A stretch of 64,000 nucleotides of DNA from Natrinema pellirubrum DSM 15624 (GCF_000230735.2 NC_019962.1:2418001-2482000), one strand, 5' to 3'. Positions 1 through 9,900 are shown, numbered from the stretch's first letter. Notes: a model not told the origin generated them from the sequence alone. A program made the numbers and translations.

Positions 1-127
1 CCAACCACCGCTTGGGTGGGTCTGAAAGGGGCTTTCGTAGTCGTGCTGTCTCCGCCAGCGGATCCAGTCGATCCTCATCACAGAGAAGCCGAAACCCCCA
101 TTACGCCGTCGGACACACCACGAACCA

Positions 128-718
128 GTGACCCGCGTCTGTCTCATCGGCGAGGCCGGGAGCGACCTCCAGTACGAACTCCTCTCGCGGGAGACGGCCC
201 GCGAGGCGCTCGCGACCTACGACTTGGAGCGGCCGTTCGAGAACTCGCTGGCCCTGCGGACGGTCAGCGTCGGGGCCGCCGTCTCGCTGCTGAACGACCT
301 GAACTGGTACTGCACGCGGTTCGTCGACGAGGCGTTCGTCCAGGAACCGAGCATCAGCGACGACGAGTGGCTCTCGCGAGCGCTCGCGACGCAACTCCGG
401 AACGGCGAGGTCGACGCCGACGAGACCGGCGAGTTCTGCAAGATCTACGGCCTCGAGCGAGTCGCCCCCGCCGTCGACGACGAGGTCGACACACCTGATA
501 CGGCGGCCCCGAGCGGGGACGACGAGTCCACGACCGCGAGCGAGGGTGGAGAAAACGAAGCCACTGCAGCCTCGAGCGGAGCCGGCGGGGGACCGACCTA
601 TCGGCTCGTCGAGCCGCTGTACGTCCGGCGAACGGACGGCGATCTTCCGGAGTACGATCTCCGGGACGTCGCGGAGACGCTGGTCGTTCGCCTGACCGAG
701 ACGGAATATACGCCGTAG
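128..718 (+). CDS. DUF5804-like conserved haloarchaeal protein
   Basis: A 196-residue acidic soluble protein read from a GTG codon. The N-terminal half (about residues 1-120, opening MTRVCLIGEAG and containing RPFENSLALRTVSVG) resembles the haloarchaeal DUF5804 family, recognised from memory. Residues about 121-155 are a low-complexity Asp/Glu/Ser/Gly linker, and a short C-terminal segment (about 157-196) returns to ordered-looking sequence ending YTP. There is no signal peptide or membrane segment, so it should be cytoplasmic. No enzymatic motif is visible and its role is unknown. It stands alone, convergent with the lipoprotein gene that follows 24 bp downstream. An upstream overlapping frame starting near base 16 is a shadow. 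Confidence 0.75.
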   Translation: MTRVCLIGEAGSDLQYELLSRETAREALATYDLERPFENSLALRTVSVGAAVSLLNDLNWYCTRFVDEAFVQEPSISDDEWLSRALATQLRNGEVDADETGEFCKIYGLERVAPAVDDEVDTPDTAAPSGDDESTTASEGGENEATAASSGAGGGPTYRLVEPLYVRRTDGDLPEYDLRDVAETLVVRLTETEYTP

Positions 719-742
719 CGGGGCCGTCGTTCGCTCGAGCGG

Positions 743-1549
743 TTACGAGCCGTCCTCGGCCGTTCCGTCGTCCGACTCGACGCTCGTACTCTCCGACGCG
801 CTGGCGCTGTCGCTGCGCATCAAGGCACCGCTGGTGTTGCCCTCGTGATCGACGACCGTCGCGGAAAGCGCCGTCAGCGGCTCCGATTCGAAGGTCACCC
901 GAACGAGCCGGCCGACGGTCGTGATCACCGGGGTACAGGCCTCGTTCTCGTCCGCCGTGTCCCGTACACCTGCCTCGAGGACGAGTTCCTTGTCGGCGCT
1001 TCCGTCCGTCCCATCGCTATCGGTCTCGCCGTCGCCGCCGGTACTGCTGCTACTGGGTTCGTCGTCGCCGTCGGTCTCGCTCCCGTCGTCGGTTTCGTTC
1101 CCCTCGTCGGTCTCGTCGTCCTCGATCGGTTGGACATCGATCGACTCGAGGACCAACTCGTAACAGGGGTTCGGTGCCTCGGACTCGAGCGAGACCAGGA
1201 CCGACGTCTCGAAGTCGGTGTCGTCGACGAAGCCGGTGAGGGGGTCGGTGTCGGAGAGCGTACGCGTCTCGAGCCACTCGGTCGCGTCGTCGGCGTCCCG
1301 GACGAGGTCGACAGATGACGTCTCCGTCTCCGTATCCGTGGAGAACTGGTAGTTTTGTGTCTCGTAGCCGGCCACCTCCTCGGGGAGGTCCTCGCCTCCG
1401 TCGTCCGATCCGGGGTCGTCTTCGCTGGGATCGTCACTCTCGTCGTTGTCGTCGGGCGAGTCGTCGGTCCCGTCGGCAATACAGCCGGCCGAGAGCGCGA
1501 GCAATCCTGCAGTGCTACTCAGTAGCGTCCGCCTGGAGGGGCGTGTCAT
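743..1549 (-). CDS. Tat-exported lipoprotein, function unknown
   Basis: A 268-residue secreted protein. The first 25 residues carry a twin-arginine signal (SRRTLLSS) and a lipobox (LSAGC), so Cys23 is the predicted lipid-anchored residue on the outer face of the membrane. A disordered stretch rich in Asp/Glu/Ser/Gly (about 25-60) leads into a folded region (about 60-140) with the motif VSLESEAPNPCYELVLESI. A second Asp/Ser/Gly insert (about 150-190) precedes a C-terminal beta-rich part containing NEACTPVITTVGRLVRV. The two cysteines (NPCYEL and NEACTP) could form a disulfide in the exported domain. A weak TATA-like TTTAGG lies about 27 bp upstream of the start. I do not recognise a functional family. 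Confidence 0.8.
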   Translation of the reverse strand: MTRPSRRTLLSSTAGLLALSAGCIADGTDDSPDDNDESDDPSEDDPGSDDGGEDLPEEVAGYETQNYQFSTDTETETSSVDLVRDADDATEWLETRTLSDTDPLTGFVDDTDFETSVLVSLESEAPNPCYELVLESIDVQPIEDDETDEGNETDDGSETDGDDEPSSSSTGGDGETDSDGTDGSADKELVLEAGVRDTADENEACTPVITTVGRLVRVTFESEPLTALSATVVDHEGNTSGALMRSDSASASESTSVESDDGTAEDGS

Positions 1550-1680
1550 TGTACCTGACCGTACGAAGGGGACCCTAAAGGCGGTTCGGCTAGGTCAAAG
1601 AGTTATTTTTACCAGATCGATTCGGGGAACGGGTCGACGAAGACACGACGAGCCGGGCGAAATCGCGCTGCTCGAGCCGG

Positions 1681-2661
<981 letters not shown>

Positions 2662-2745
2662 TGACCCACAATATGGTTTCGAGACGTAAACCCGTGCTGG
2701 ACAGAGGCAGGACGTGCCGGCTACTAGAGGCGGGGACCGACAGCG

Positions 2746-4131
2746 TTATTGGTCGTACTCGTGGTCGACCGCCTTGAACGCATCCTCGGCTACCTCGAGG
2801 GCGCGTTCGATTTCGTCCTCGGTGTGGCTATACGCAGTAAAGAACCGCTCGCCTTGCGGCGGAATGCCGAAGAGAACGCCGCGAGCAGCGGCCTCGACGA
2901 ACCAGTCGTTGAACTGGTCGCCGTTTGCGCCGAACAGATCGCGGAACCCGTCCAGGTCGTCATCCATCATGAGGACCTGACCCGCCGAACCGATGTACTC
3001 GACGTGGGCCGGAATGCCGACGTCGTCGATGACGTCCTGTAACCCATCGAAGAGCAGTTCCCCTTTTCGATCGATGTCGGCGTAGACGTCCTCCTCCTCG
3101 AGGACCTCGAGGGTCTTTAGCGAGGCGGCTGCCGAGACGGGGTGGCCGTTGTACGTTCCACCGTGGAACGCCGTCGTCTGCCAACTCTCTTGTGCGTTGG
3201 ATTCGTCCGGTGGGATAATCTCGTTCATGATGTCGGCCGTTCCGCCGAATCCGGCCATCTGATATCCCCCGCCGACCGCTTTCGCGAACGTCGTCATGTC
3301 CGGTTCGATCCCGAACCGCTCTTGGGCGCCACCCGGAGCGAGACGGAAGCCGGTCATGACTTCGTCCCAAATCAGGACGATGTCCAACTCGTCCGTCAGG
3401 TCACGGAGGAATTCGTGGTAGCCGTCCTGCGGTTTCAGACAGCCAGCTGAAAACATAACCGGCTCGATGATGACTGCGGCTAAGTCATCGGCGTGTTCTC
3501 GGAGGATTTCCTCCGTCGCTTCCTTATCGTTGAAGGGGAACGCGACAGTGAGATCGCTGATTTGGTCTGGAATTCCCGACCCGTATGACACCGTATTCGG
3601 CCGTTTTTCGTCTCCCAATGCGTCTTCGTCAGCGAGGACGCTCTGGAGAAGATAATCGTGTGCACCGCCGTAGCCACCTTCCGGTTTGGCGATCTTGTCG
3701 TTGCCAGTATACGATCGAGCTACGCGGAGAGCGTGCATGGTCGCTTCCGAACCGCTGTTTGTCAAACGGACCTTCTCGATACTGGGAACCCAATCGACGA
3801 TTTTTTCCATCAGTTCGATACTGATGACCTGTGGAGTGGCGGTTAGATCAGCCCTCTCTGCTTGTTCTTTCACTGCTTCAGTAACAGCAGGGTGATTGTG
3901 ACCCAAGATTTTGGGACCGAGAGCCATCAAGAAGTCGAGGTATTCGTTCCCGTCGACGTCGTAAACGTACGATCCTTCCGCGCGATTCACGTAGATCGGA
4001 TACGGATCGAAATGTCGCACGTTGGATTCGACACCGAGCGGCGTCACTTTCTTCGCACGTTCGAAAAACTCCTTGTTACCCTGTGTGCGTTCACGGTACA
4101 GTTCTTTGTGGTCGGGGTTGTCCAGGTCCAT
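2746..4131 (-). CDS. Class III aminotransferase (GSA-aminomutase-like)
   Basis: A 461-residue fold-type I PLP enzyme of the class III aminotransferase family, closest in look to glutamate-1-semialdehyde aminomutase relatives. The PLP lysine is Lys284 in TTFAKAVGGGY. The cofactor-binding Asp is in LIWDEVMTGFR, and the phosphate-binding loop is NSGSEATMHALR. Position beside an NhaC-type transporter and an aldehyde dehydrogenase suggests a catabolic transaminase feeding semialdehyde to the dehydrogenase, rather than the housekeeping HemL (inference). Base composition is less GC-rich than flanking genes, especially in its 5' half, which hints at acquisition. A TATA-like element about 27 bp upstream indicates its own leaderless promoter. 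The true amine substrate is unknown. Confidence 0.88.
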   Translation of the reverse strand: MDLDNPDHKELYRERTQGNKEFFERAKKVTPLGVESNVRHFDPYPIYVNRAEGSYVYDVDGNEYLDFLMALGPKILGHNHPAVTEAVKEQAERADLTATPQVISIELMEKIVDWVPSIEKVRLTNSGSEATMHALRVARSYTGNDKIAKPEGGYGGAHDYLLQSVLADEDALGDEKRPNTVSYGSGIPDQISDLTVAFPFNDKEATEEILREHADDLAAVIIEPVMFSAGCLKPQDGYHEFLRDLTDELDIVLIWDEVMTGFRLAPGGAQERFGIEPDMTTFAKAVGGGYQMAGFGGTADIMNEIIPPDESNAQESWQTTAFHGGTYNGHPVSAAASLKTLEVLEEEDVYADIDRKGELLFDGLQDVIDDVGIPAHVEYIGSAGQVLMMDDDLDGFRDLFGANGDQFNDWFVEAAARGVLFGIPPQGERFFTAYSHTEDEIERALEVAEDAFKAVDHEYDQ

Positions 4132-4153
4132 ACGCGTTATCTGGACCCAAATG

Positions 4154-4161
4154 TAATAAAA
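4154..4161 (-). promoter_or_regulatory. TATA-like box of the aminotransferase gene
   Basis: On the minus strand this reads TTTTATTA, centred about 27 bp before the ATG at 4131, the spacing expected for a haloarchaeal leaderless transcript. A further AT-rich stretch (TATATAAG) lies just upstream. Confidence 0.5.
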
Positions 4162-4276
4162 CTTTCTTATATAGGATATTGAACGAGTAATAGGATTATA
4201 GTTGCACTCCGTTCAAACAAGGGGTCGGCTACGGCCGGACGGATCGAGGGCCGACTAATTAGATCTCTGAGATGGG

Positions 4277-4890
4277 TCAGTCATCACCGGCCTCCACGCT
4301 ATGCGTTTCGTGATTCGTGACGGTAGCCGAGATGTTCTTTCGCCTCGCGTCCCATCCCGAAAGGAAATAAACGATACCGGTCAGGAGGACGCTCCCAACG
4401 AGAAGTAGTGCGACGGCTGCCCAGATCGAGCGTCCCCAAATGGGGGAACCGTACCCCCACGTCAGGAGTAAGACCGTGGAAACTGCGACGACAGTGAGCG
4501 CGTAGTAAACCTGTGTTCGGACGTGGTCTATCAGGTCCGCTCCGGTGAACGTCGCCGCGAGTACCGTCGTTGGAGCAACTGGCGAAGAGTGATCTCCGAA
4601 GATGGCTCCTGAGAACGTTGCGCCGACGACGACAGCGACCATCGTGTGACTGGCGGTAAGCTCCCAGGCGAGCGGAACTGCGATGGGAGTCAGAACCGCC
4701 ATAACGGCCCAAGAGTCGCCCATCGTAAACGCCATGAACGATCCAATCAGCAGAACAACGATGGGGAGCGTTTCAGGCGTCAATACCATCGTCGCGTACG
4801 TTGCAACGTATTCGCCAGTTCCCAGCTGTTCGACGACAGAGCCAATAGTCCACGCCAACACGAGGATCGTCAGCGGCGTCAGCATAATCT
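4277..4890 (-). pseudogene. NhaC-family transporter, C-terminal fragment
   Basis: The last 202 residues of an NhaC-type Na+/H+ antiporter or sodium-coupled solute carrier, cut off from its N-terminal part by an ISH3-type element. The fragment opens MLTPLTILVLAWTIGS and has several hydrophobic segments ending in VLLTGIVYFLSGW. Joining it to the upstream fragment across a single copy of the 5-bp target restores an uninterrupted frame reading GFKIMLTPL, giving a protein of about 574 residues, the normal NhaC length. Upstream of the first Met the frame runs into a TGA inside the IS, so it cannot be translated as part of the full transporter. Confidence 0.9.
4886..4890. repeat. Target-site duplication, left copy
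   Basis: The 5-bp sequence AATCT immediately outside the left IS end is repeated exactly at 6280-6284 outside the right end. An exact duplication is the signature of transposition rather than recombination. Confidence 0.95.
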
Positions 4891-4906
4891 CAGTACCTCA
4901 CAAAGC
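4891..4906 (+). repeat. IS left terminal inverted repeat
   Basis: CAGTACCTCACAAAGC, matching 15 of 16 bases of the right terminal repeat read inward from 6279. Confidence 0.93.
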
Positions 4907-4989
4907 ATCGCCGGCTAATCCGACTTGAGCCATCTGTTCTGTTGTGGTGAGTCGTCGATCACGGTTGAGCAACGCTGATCGAAGGCGGA

Positions 4990-5029
4990 GCTGTCGCTGT
5001 CGGCGGCGCTCAGCCGCCGACGCGACAGC
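4990..5029 (-). terminator. Long hairpin downstream of the transposase stop
   Basis: Two nested inverted repeats, outer GCTGTCG/CGACAGC and inner GTCGGCGGC/GCCGCCGAC around a 5-nt loop, lie about 40 bp past the transposase stop. In the transposase mRNA this would form a strong GC-rich hairpin before the left IS end. There is no long T-tract, so a 3'-end-protecting or transcription-blocking role is inference. Confidence 0.5.
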
Positions 5030-5065
5030 GTTGCCACTTGCGGAGACGCCGTACTCGGTGGGTGA

Positions 5066-6232
5066 CTACCGGTGGAACCGGTCGTCTGGTGGCCGGTTCG
5101 CGGGGACGGCCCGACGCACCGCGAGGGCCGTCCACGCTGCCCGTCGAACCATATTCACGAACTCCTTGTACGGCCACCACCAGAGGCGACGCCCGCCTCG
5201 GCGCGGCGTCGCCACGTATTCGTAGTGCAGATACCGCCACGTGTTCTGCAACAGCAGACTCACCACGACGTACAGCAGTCTCACCGTGGAGTCTCGCGTC
5301 GTTGTCGTCGCTATCGCTTGCTCAGACAACCGATAGCTCGACTCGATACCGAACCGTTTCGAGTAGTGGTATCGAGCGTCGCGTGGATTCTCGATGAACG
5401 GCGCGTCAGCGGCGTAGCCGTGACGCGCCACGCCGTGCTCGTCGTACCGTCCGTTCAGGTACGTACAGTCGATGTAGACGGGAAACTCGACGGTCCAGCT
5501 GTGACCGTCGAGTTTCCCCGTCAGATCGTGTTGGATGACGCGACTCCACCCTTCCGAGAGTTCCTGCTGAATCGCTTCACCCCACCGGATGATCGGGACA
5601 ACGTAGGCGTAGTTGTGCGTCTGTAACAGCGTGAGACACTTGCTGTCGTAGAATCCGCGATCAAGATAGACGGCCTTGACGTCGGTGTCAAGGCCGTCGA
5701 GGACACCGAGGAACTCAGCGAGGACGCTGCTGGCGGTGTCGCCGTCTTCGAGACGGCGCACCGCCAGCGTGTAGCGTTTGTTCTTCACACGCGCGTAGAG
5801 TGTGGCGTAGGCGTGGAATGCGGTGGTTCCACGCTTGGCTTCCGAGTGATAGAGGTTCTCCGTGTCGTCTTCATCACCGTAGTAGGGCCGCAGGTGGAGG
5901 TCTGCGCAGACCTCCACCTGCTCGGGGAGCAGTTCGACGATGTCTCGGCGAAGAAGCGTGTTAGCGACGCGTTCGAGCCGTTCCGGCTCGAACTTCGTCC
6001 GTAGATGATAGAGAATCGTGTTCGCCGATGGGGAGTCTTCACTGGAGTTGCACAGCGTCGAGATCGAGGTCCCGTCGGCGGTCGCGCCGACGAGGACCTC
6101 GTAGATGTCCTCTGCACCGATTTCAGCGTTGTTGGCGAGGTTGAGAGAAACTTCCTCGTCAAGGCAGTTGACGAGGAAGTTAAGGAGCTGGTCCTCGTGA
6201 ATCTCACTGTCTGCTTGCTGGGTCGTAGACAC
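5066..6232 (-). CDS. ISH3-family transposase
   Basis: A 388-residue DDE-type transposase that carries out cut-and-paste movement of the surrounding element. Visible motifs are an acidic site in VYLDRGFYDSKC (near 200), a second in VYIDCTYLNGRYDEHG (near 265) and the glutamate in KRFGIESSYRLSEQA (near 305), the usual D-D-E order with the E in an R-x-x-x-E-like helix. The N-terminal region contains LHLRPYYGDED, which I associate with this family. The length equals that of other ISH3 transposases and the frame is intact, so the element should be active. Translation begins at a GTG that lies inside the loop of a 12-bp inverted repeat. Confidence 0.93.
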   Translation of the reverse strand: MSTTQQADSEIHEDQLLNFLVNCLDEEVSLNLANNAEIGAEDIYEVLVGATADGTSISTLCNSSEDSPSANTILYHLRTKFEPERLERVANTLLRRDIVELLPEQVEVCADLHLRPYYGDEDDTENLYHSEAKRGTTAFHAYATLYARVKNKRYTLAVRRLEDGDTASSVLAEFLGVLDGLDTDVKAVYLDRGFYDSKCLTLLQTHNYAYVVPIIRWGEAIQQELSEGWSRVIQHDLTGKLDGHSWTVEFPVYIDCTYLNGRYDEHGVARHGYAADAPFIENPRDARYHYSKRFGIESSYRLSEQAIATTTTRDSTVRLLYVVVSLLLQNTWRYLHYEYVATPRRGGRRLWWWPYKEFVNMVRRAAWTALAVRRAVPANRPPDDRFHR

Positions 6233-6249
6233 ACCTTCAGCAAGCAGAC
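6209..6249 (-). promoter_or_regulatory. Inverted repeat enclosing the transposase start codon
   Basis: GTCTGCTTGCTG at 6209-6220 is perfectly complementary to CAGCAAGCAGAC at 6238-6249, a 12-bp stem with a 17-nt loop. The transposase GTG start (6230-6232) sits in the loop and its first codons form one arm. An mRNA reading in from outside would fold the start into this hairpin. Confidence 0.6.
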
Positions 6250-6263
6250 GTTCTAACTAAGCG

Positions 6264-6279
6264 GCTTTGTGATGTACTG
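6264..6279 (-). repeat. IS right terminal inverted repeat
   Basis: Read inward on the minus strand this is CAGTACATCACAAAGC, one mismatch from the left repeat. Confidence 0.93.
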
Positions 6280-6284
6280 AATCT
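6280..6284. repeat. Target-site duplication, right copy
   Basis: AATCT, identical to 4886-4890. Confidence 0.95.
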
Positions 6285-7395
6285 TAAATCCTTTCACGGA
6301 GGTGTCCACGCTCTCACCGACTGACATATAGTCGTAGAAGTATGCGTAGTACCACGTCGACCCGACCATCGCGAACGAACCAACGACGATGGTGAAAATG
6401 TAGTTCGCGTTGATCAGTATCTCTCGCAGTGTTCGTCCGGGTTCGTATCCCGTTATGATTGCACCGACCGTGACGACACCCAGAAGAACGAGGACGGGAA
6501 CGAAAAACGTCCGGAGCATTCTCGGCGCTCCCTCGATAGGATCTCCCAGTTCCCCTTTTATGTCCTGCATCGGCTGTGCCTTTTCCCCGTTGACCTTCCC
6601 GGTTTCACGGGCACGATGTTCCGCAGACAGCATCGCACCGAAGTCGCGCTGGGTGACCACGATAATCCCAACCATGACGATCGCCAAGATAGAATACATG
6701 TTGAACGGGATGGATTTGATAAATATTAAGAAAGAAGACGGGACTTCACTGGCCGGAATATCCGTTGCTTCGTAGCCAGTGTTGATCATTGACATCTGGA
6801 AGGCGACCCACGAAGATAATGCAAGAGTCGAAACCGGTGCGGCCGTAGAGTCGACGATATAGGACAGCTTTTCGCGAGACATATTAAGCTCGTCCGAGAT
6901 GTCTTTCATCGTCGTCCCAACGATCGCCGCGTTGGCGTAATCGTCGAAAAATAACCCGATGCCCATTAGCCACGCTGCCAGCCCGGCTTTTCGTTTGCTA
7001 TCGACGTACTCAGTGACCTTCTCTGCGGCGGCGAGTGTCCCACCCAACTTCCAGATCATCGCAATAGCGGAACCTAAGAACAGAACTAAGAGGATGATCT
7101 GCATGTTGAACACGCTTTCACCGACTGACTCCGAGATCCACTGAAGCGCATCGATCGAACCCCAGAATCCAGCGATAATGATACCAACGACAATATTGAG
7201 CGGTTCGTAGGACGGGAGCCCGACCCCGTTAAAGAGACTTGCGGCGAGATCAACCCCATCGAAGTAGCGATAAATCGCGCCTCCGGACCAGACACCTAAA
7301 AACAGCCCGATAATCGCTTTCCGAGTTTTGATGGCGACACCGATCGCGAGTATCAGTGGCAACAGAGACCATGCACCGTATGTCGTGGCTGACAT
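6280..7395 (-). pseudogene. NhaC-family transporter, N-terminal fragment
   Basis: The first 372 residues of an NhaC-family membrane carrier, followed by eight IS-encoded residues (ending TKPLS) and a stop at 6253. It has about nine hydrophobic helices, including LLPLILAIGVAIKTRKAIIG at the start and the family motif GLFFDDYANAAIVG near 155. NhaC proteins exchange sodium and protons or co-transport organic solutes. The flanking transaminase and aldehyde dehydrogenase make uptake of an amine-type growth substrate plausible (inference). A partial protein could still be made from its own promoter, but it lacks the last roughly 200 residues and is probably dead. Confidence 0.9.
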
Positions 7396-7420
7396 GGTCC
7401 AACATATGAGGGTTTCACAC

Positions 7421-7430
7421 TATATAGTTT
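7421..7430 (-). promoter_or_regulatory. TATA box of the NhaC-family gene
   Basis: AAACTATATA on the minus strand, centred 30 bp before the ATG at 7395; spacing fits a leaderless or nearly leaderless haloarchaeal transcript. Confidence 0.6.
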
Positions 7431-7931
7431 ACTACTAGCGCACAATATGTGGTCTAAATTCTACAGATATGATTCTATTTGAACAGCATACAACATCGGG
7501 ACAGTCGGGAACCGTCCCGCCACGACTTGCTTCGTCCGTCAAGCGCCGATGGAGCCGACGGTGATCGTAGTACTACACCATCCGTTCGATCGTCCTCTCG
7601 AGTACTCGTCCGCTCGTCACCCCGGAACCGTCCGCTCCGAATTTGACGGTGGGGGACCCCGTTCGACGCGGTTCGGTCGATATCGTTGGGTCGTCCGGAT
7701 CGACTCGAGGGCAAGCAGTCCGAGAACCGGATCGGCCGACGAGAAACCCGACTACGGGGAAACCGTGTTTCTCGCGGTGGGCCACTCACTTCTCGAACGG
7801 ACAGTGCCCGACGTTCCTCATGCCCGCACCACATCGGCGGGAGATTTCCGACACAGTACCGCTGCTATCGATTTCTATTTCTCCCTCATTATCGACCCAG
7901 AGTCAACTTAATAGGAGAATTATGAACAACG

Positions 7932-7940
7932 TTTAATAAG
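7932..7940 (+). promoter_or_regulatory. TATA box of the aldehyde dehydrogenase gene
   Basis: TTTAATAAG centred about 27 bp before the ATG at 7963. This spacing favours that ATG over the in-frame TTG at 7942, which would lie too close to the box. Confidence 0.6.
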
Positions 7941-7962
7941 ATTGGAAGCAATCACACCGTGT

Positions 7963-9483
7963 ATGGATAACGAGGAATCCCACGGAGAGATCCGGCAGCG
8001 ACACCGCCGCGCGATCGACGAAGCAACTGCGGAGATCACCTTCGGCGCTTGGATTGACGGCGAAACGCGATCGGCAAGCACCGGGGAGACCTTCCGGACG
8101 ACGGACCCAGTGATCGACGAAACGATCGCAGAAGTCCCACGATGTACCAGCGAGGATATCGAGACTGCCGTCGACGCTGCACAATCCTCTTTCAAGGGAG
8201 AATGGAGCGATCTCGGAGTCACCGAGCGGTCCGCGTTGCTAAACGAGTGGGCCGATGAACTTTCGGCACACCGTGACACACTCGGTCTTCTCGAGAGCCT
8301 CGACACGGGGAAACCACTCGAATACGCAAAAGAAGAGATCGACGGTGCGGTCGCTTTCCTCTCGTATTATGCGGATATCGCACGGTCACACGGCGGAAAG
8401 CAGATCCCCGTTGACGGGGATTCCCTGGTGTATACACAACGCGAACCCTACGGAGTTTGTGGACAGATCACGCCGTGGAACTTCCCCCTCTATCTTCTAT
8501 CGTGGAAAGTCGGCCCCGCGCTAGCGACCGGGAACACCGTCGTGATAAAACCCGCAGAACTCACACCGCTGACTGCTCTATACGCTGCTCAACTGTCCGA
8601 GGGCATTCTCCCTGACGGCGTTTTGAACGTCGTTCCCGGATACGGCGAAGAGGCCGGCGCTCCACTGACGGAACACGAAGACGTTCGCAAGCTCGCGTTC
8701 ACTGGCGAGGATCTGACCGGAGAGACGATTATGAAGGCAGCCGCGGCCAACATCACACCGGTGACGCTTGAGCTCGGTGGGAAGAGCCCTATGATCGTGT
8801 TCCCCGATGCAGATGTCGAAACCGCTGCCGAAGCGGCCGCGGACGGCATCTTCTACAACACTGGGCAGGCGTGTGACGCCGCGTCGCGTATCCTCCTCCA
8901 CGAGGACATTAAGGAGGAGTTCACGGAGGCGTTCCTCGACCACGCAGCCGACTACACCGTTGGCGATCCCCTCGAAGAGGGGACCATGATGGGCCCCCTG
9001 GCACATCAGGGCCAGTACGAGAAGGTCACGGACTATATCGAACTCGGGACAGAGGAAGGCGCAACCGTACTGACTGGGGGGAGCGCTCCAGACGATCCGG
9101 ACCTCGAGGACGGATGGTTCATCGAGCCGACGATCTTCGACGACGTCAGTAACGATATGAGAATTGCACAGGAGGAGATCTTCGGCCCAGTCGAGTGTCT
9201 CCTCACGTTCTCCGACTACGACGAAGCGATCGAGATGGCTAACGATATCGAGTACGGGCTCGCGGGATACGTGATCACCGAAAACGCATCCCTCGCCCAT
9301 CAGGCTGCTTCGGATATCGAAGCTGGACTGATCGCAGTTAACAAATACCCCGGCGACGACCTCGGTGTTCCGTTCGGCGGGTACAAACGCTCTGGAATCG
9401 GCCGTGAATGCGCTGAAGAAACGCTCGATCACTATACGCAGACGAAAACGGTCAACATGCGACTCGACGAGCCCGAGCTATAG
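7963..9483 (+). CDS. NAD(P)-dependent aldehyde dehydrogenase
   Basis: A 506-residue member of the aldehyde dehydrogenase superfamily, looking most like betaine-aldehyde/aminobutyraldehyde dehydrogenases, which oxidise an aldehyde to the acid. The oxyanion Asn is in TPWNFPLYLLSWK. The general-base Glu is Glu270 in TLELGGKSP and the nucleophile is Cys304 in TGQACDAASR. The C-terminal FGGYKRSGIGRE motif is complete. It is divergent from the disrupted transporter and near a class III aminotransferase, consistent with a transaminase-dehydrogenase catabolic pair. The lower GC content than the surroundings matches the neighbouring island genes. Substrate is not determinable by eye. Confidence 0.93.
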   Translation: MDNEESHGEIRQRHRRAIDEATAEITFGAWIDGETRSASTGETFRTTDPVIDETIAEVPRCTSEDIETAVDAAQSSFKGEWSDLGVTERSALLNEWADELSAHRDTLGLLESLDTGKPLEYAKEEIDGAVAFLSYYADIARSHGGKQIPVDGDSLVYTQREPYGVCGQITPWNFPLYLLSWKVGPALATGNTVVIKPAELTPLTALYAAQLSEGILPDGVLNVVPGYGEEAGAPLTEHEDVRKLAFTGEDLTGETIMKAAAANITPVTLELGGKSPMIVFPDADVETAAEAAADGIFYNTGQACDAASRILLHEDIKEEFTEAFLDHAADYTVGDPLEEGTMMGPLAHQGQYEKVTDYIELGTEEGATVLTGGSAPDDPDLEDGWFIEPTIFDDVSNDMRIAQEEIFGPVECLLTFSDYDEAIEMANDIEYGLAGYVITENASLAHQAASDIEAGLIAVNKYPGDDLGVPFGGYKRSGIGRECAEETLDHYTQTKTVNMRLDEPEL

Positions 9484-9900
9484 CGACTGCGCCCGACAGC
9501 CACGATTCCGTCTTTTCACGGAGCAGCTACCGCTATTCGAACAGGGAGTCGATTGCGGGGATATCGGTTGCTTTCGTGTGGCCAGAAAGCGAGCCAACGG
9601 CCGGATGGCGAAGCGTGGATTCGAGTTGTACACCCCCGATCGGCGTTCGTTCAGGGACAGTCCCGGCAACGTCACCAAGGCGAGGCCGCCACGGGATGCG
9701 GGAGCCGACAGTCGACACCTGAAAATACGCGCGCTGGGCTCCCTGTCGAAGCAATCGTCCAACACACACCGTGCTTCGTTCGAGCCGGGAGTTGTCCAAT
9801 AACTGTACTTCCAATAGAGCCGAACAGTGGGAACGGATCCTCGAGCGAGTCTCCCGTCGGAAACACCGCCGTTAAGCCCACCGACCGACAAGTCGTGCGT
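9484..9900. other. Intergenic region without a convincing gene
   Basis: 417 bp between the aldehyde dehydrogenase and the thioredoxin-like gene. A 93-codon minus-strand frame (9533-9814) exists but has no recognisable motif. I see no RNA gene. Confidence 0.4.

Larger units (their letters stand above)
4891..6279 (-). mobile_element. ISH3-family insertion sequence, 1389 bp
   Basis: A complete insertion sequence. It is bounded by 16-bp terminal inverted repeats with one mismatch (CAGTACCTCACAAAGC at the left, CAGTACATCACAAAGC read inward from the right), is flanked by the direct repeat AATCT, and encodes one intact transposase on the minus strand. The 1389-bp length, TIR length and 5-bp duplication fit the haloarchaeal ISH3 group (ISH27/ISH51-like, from memory). 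Two internal inverted repeats are present, one downstream of the transposase stop and one around its start codon. The intact TIRs, ORF and duplication say the insertion is recent. It interrupts the NhaC-family gene. Confidence 0.95.
7396..7962. other. Divergent intergenic region
   Basis: 567 bp between the divergently read transporter and aldehyde dehydrogenase. Each end carries a TATA-like box. The short frames inside have atypical composition and no recognisable product, so I see no gene here. A regulator-binding site shared by both genes would be expected but no clear palindrome was found. Confidence 0.5.

Noticed and set aside
1..127. Left-edge sequence with GGTGGGTCTGAAAGGGGC
   Set aside because: It reminded me of tracts seen near other haloarchaeal gene ends, but no second copy was noticed in this window and I cannot support a repeat family.
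9533..9814. A 93-codon minus-strand frame in an intergenic gap
   Set aside because: No recognisable motif, no promoter evidence and no partner gene; kept only as a note because a translated search could still reveal a gene remnant.
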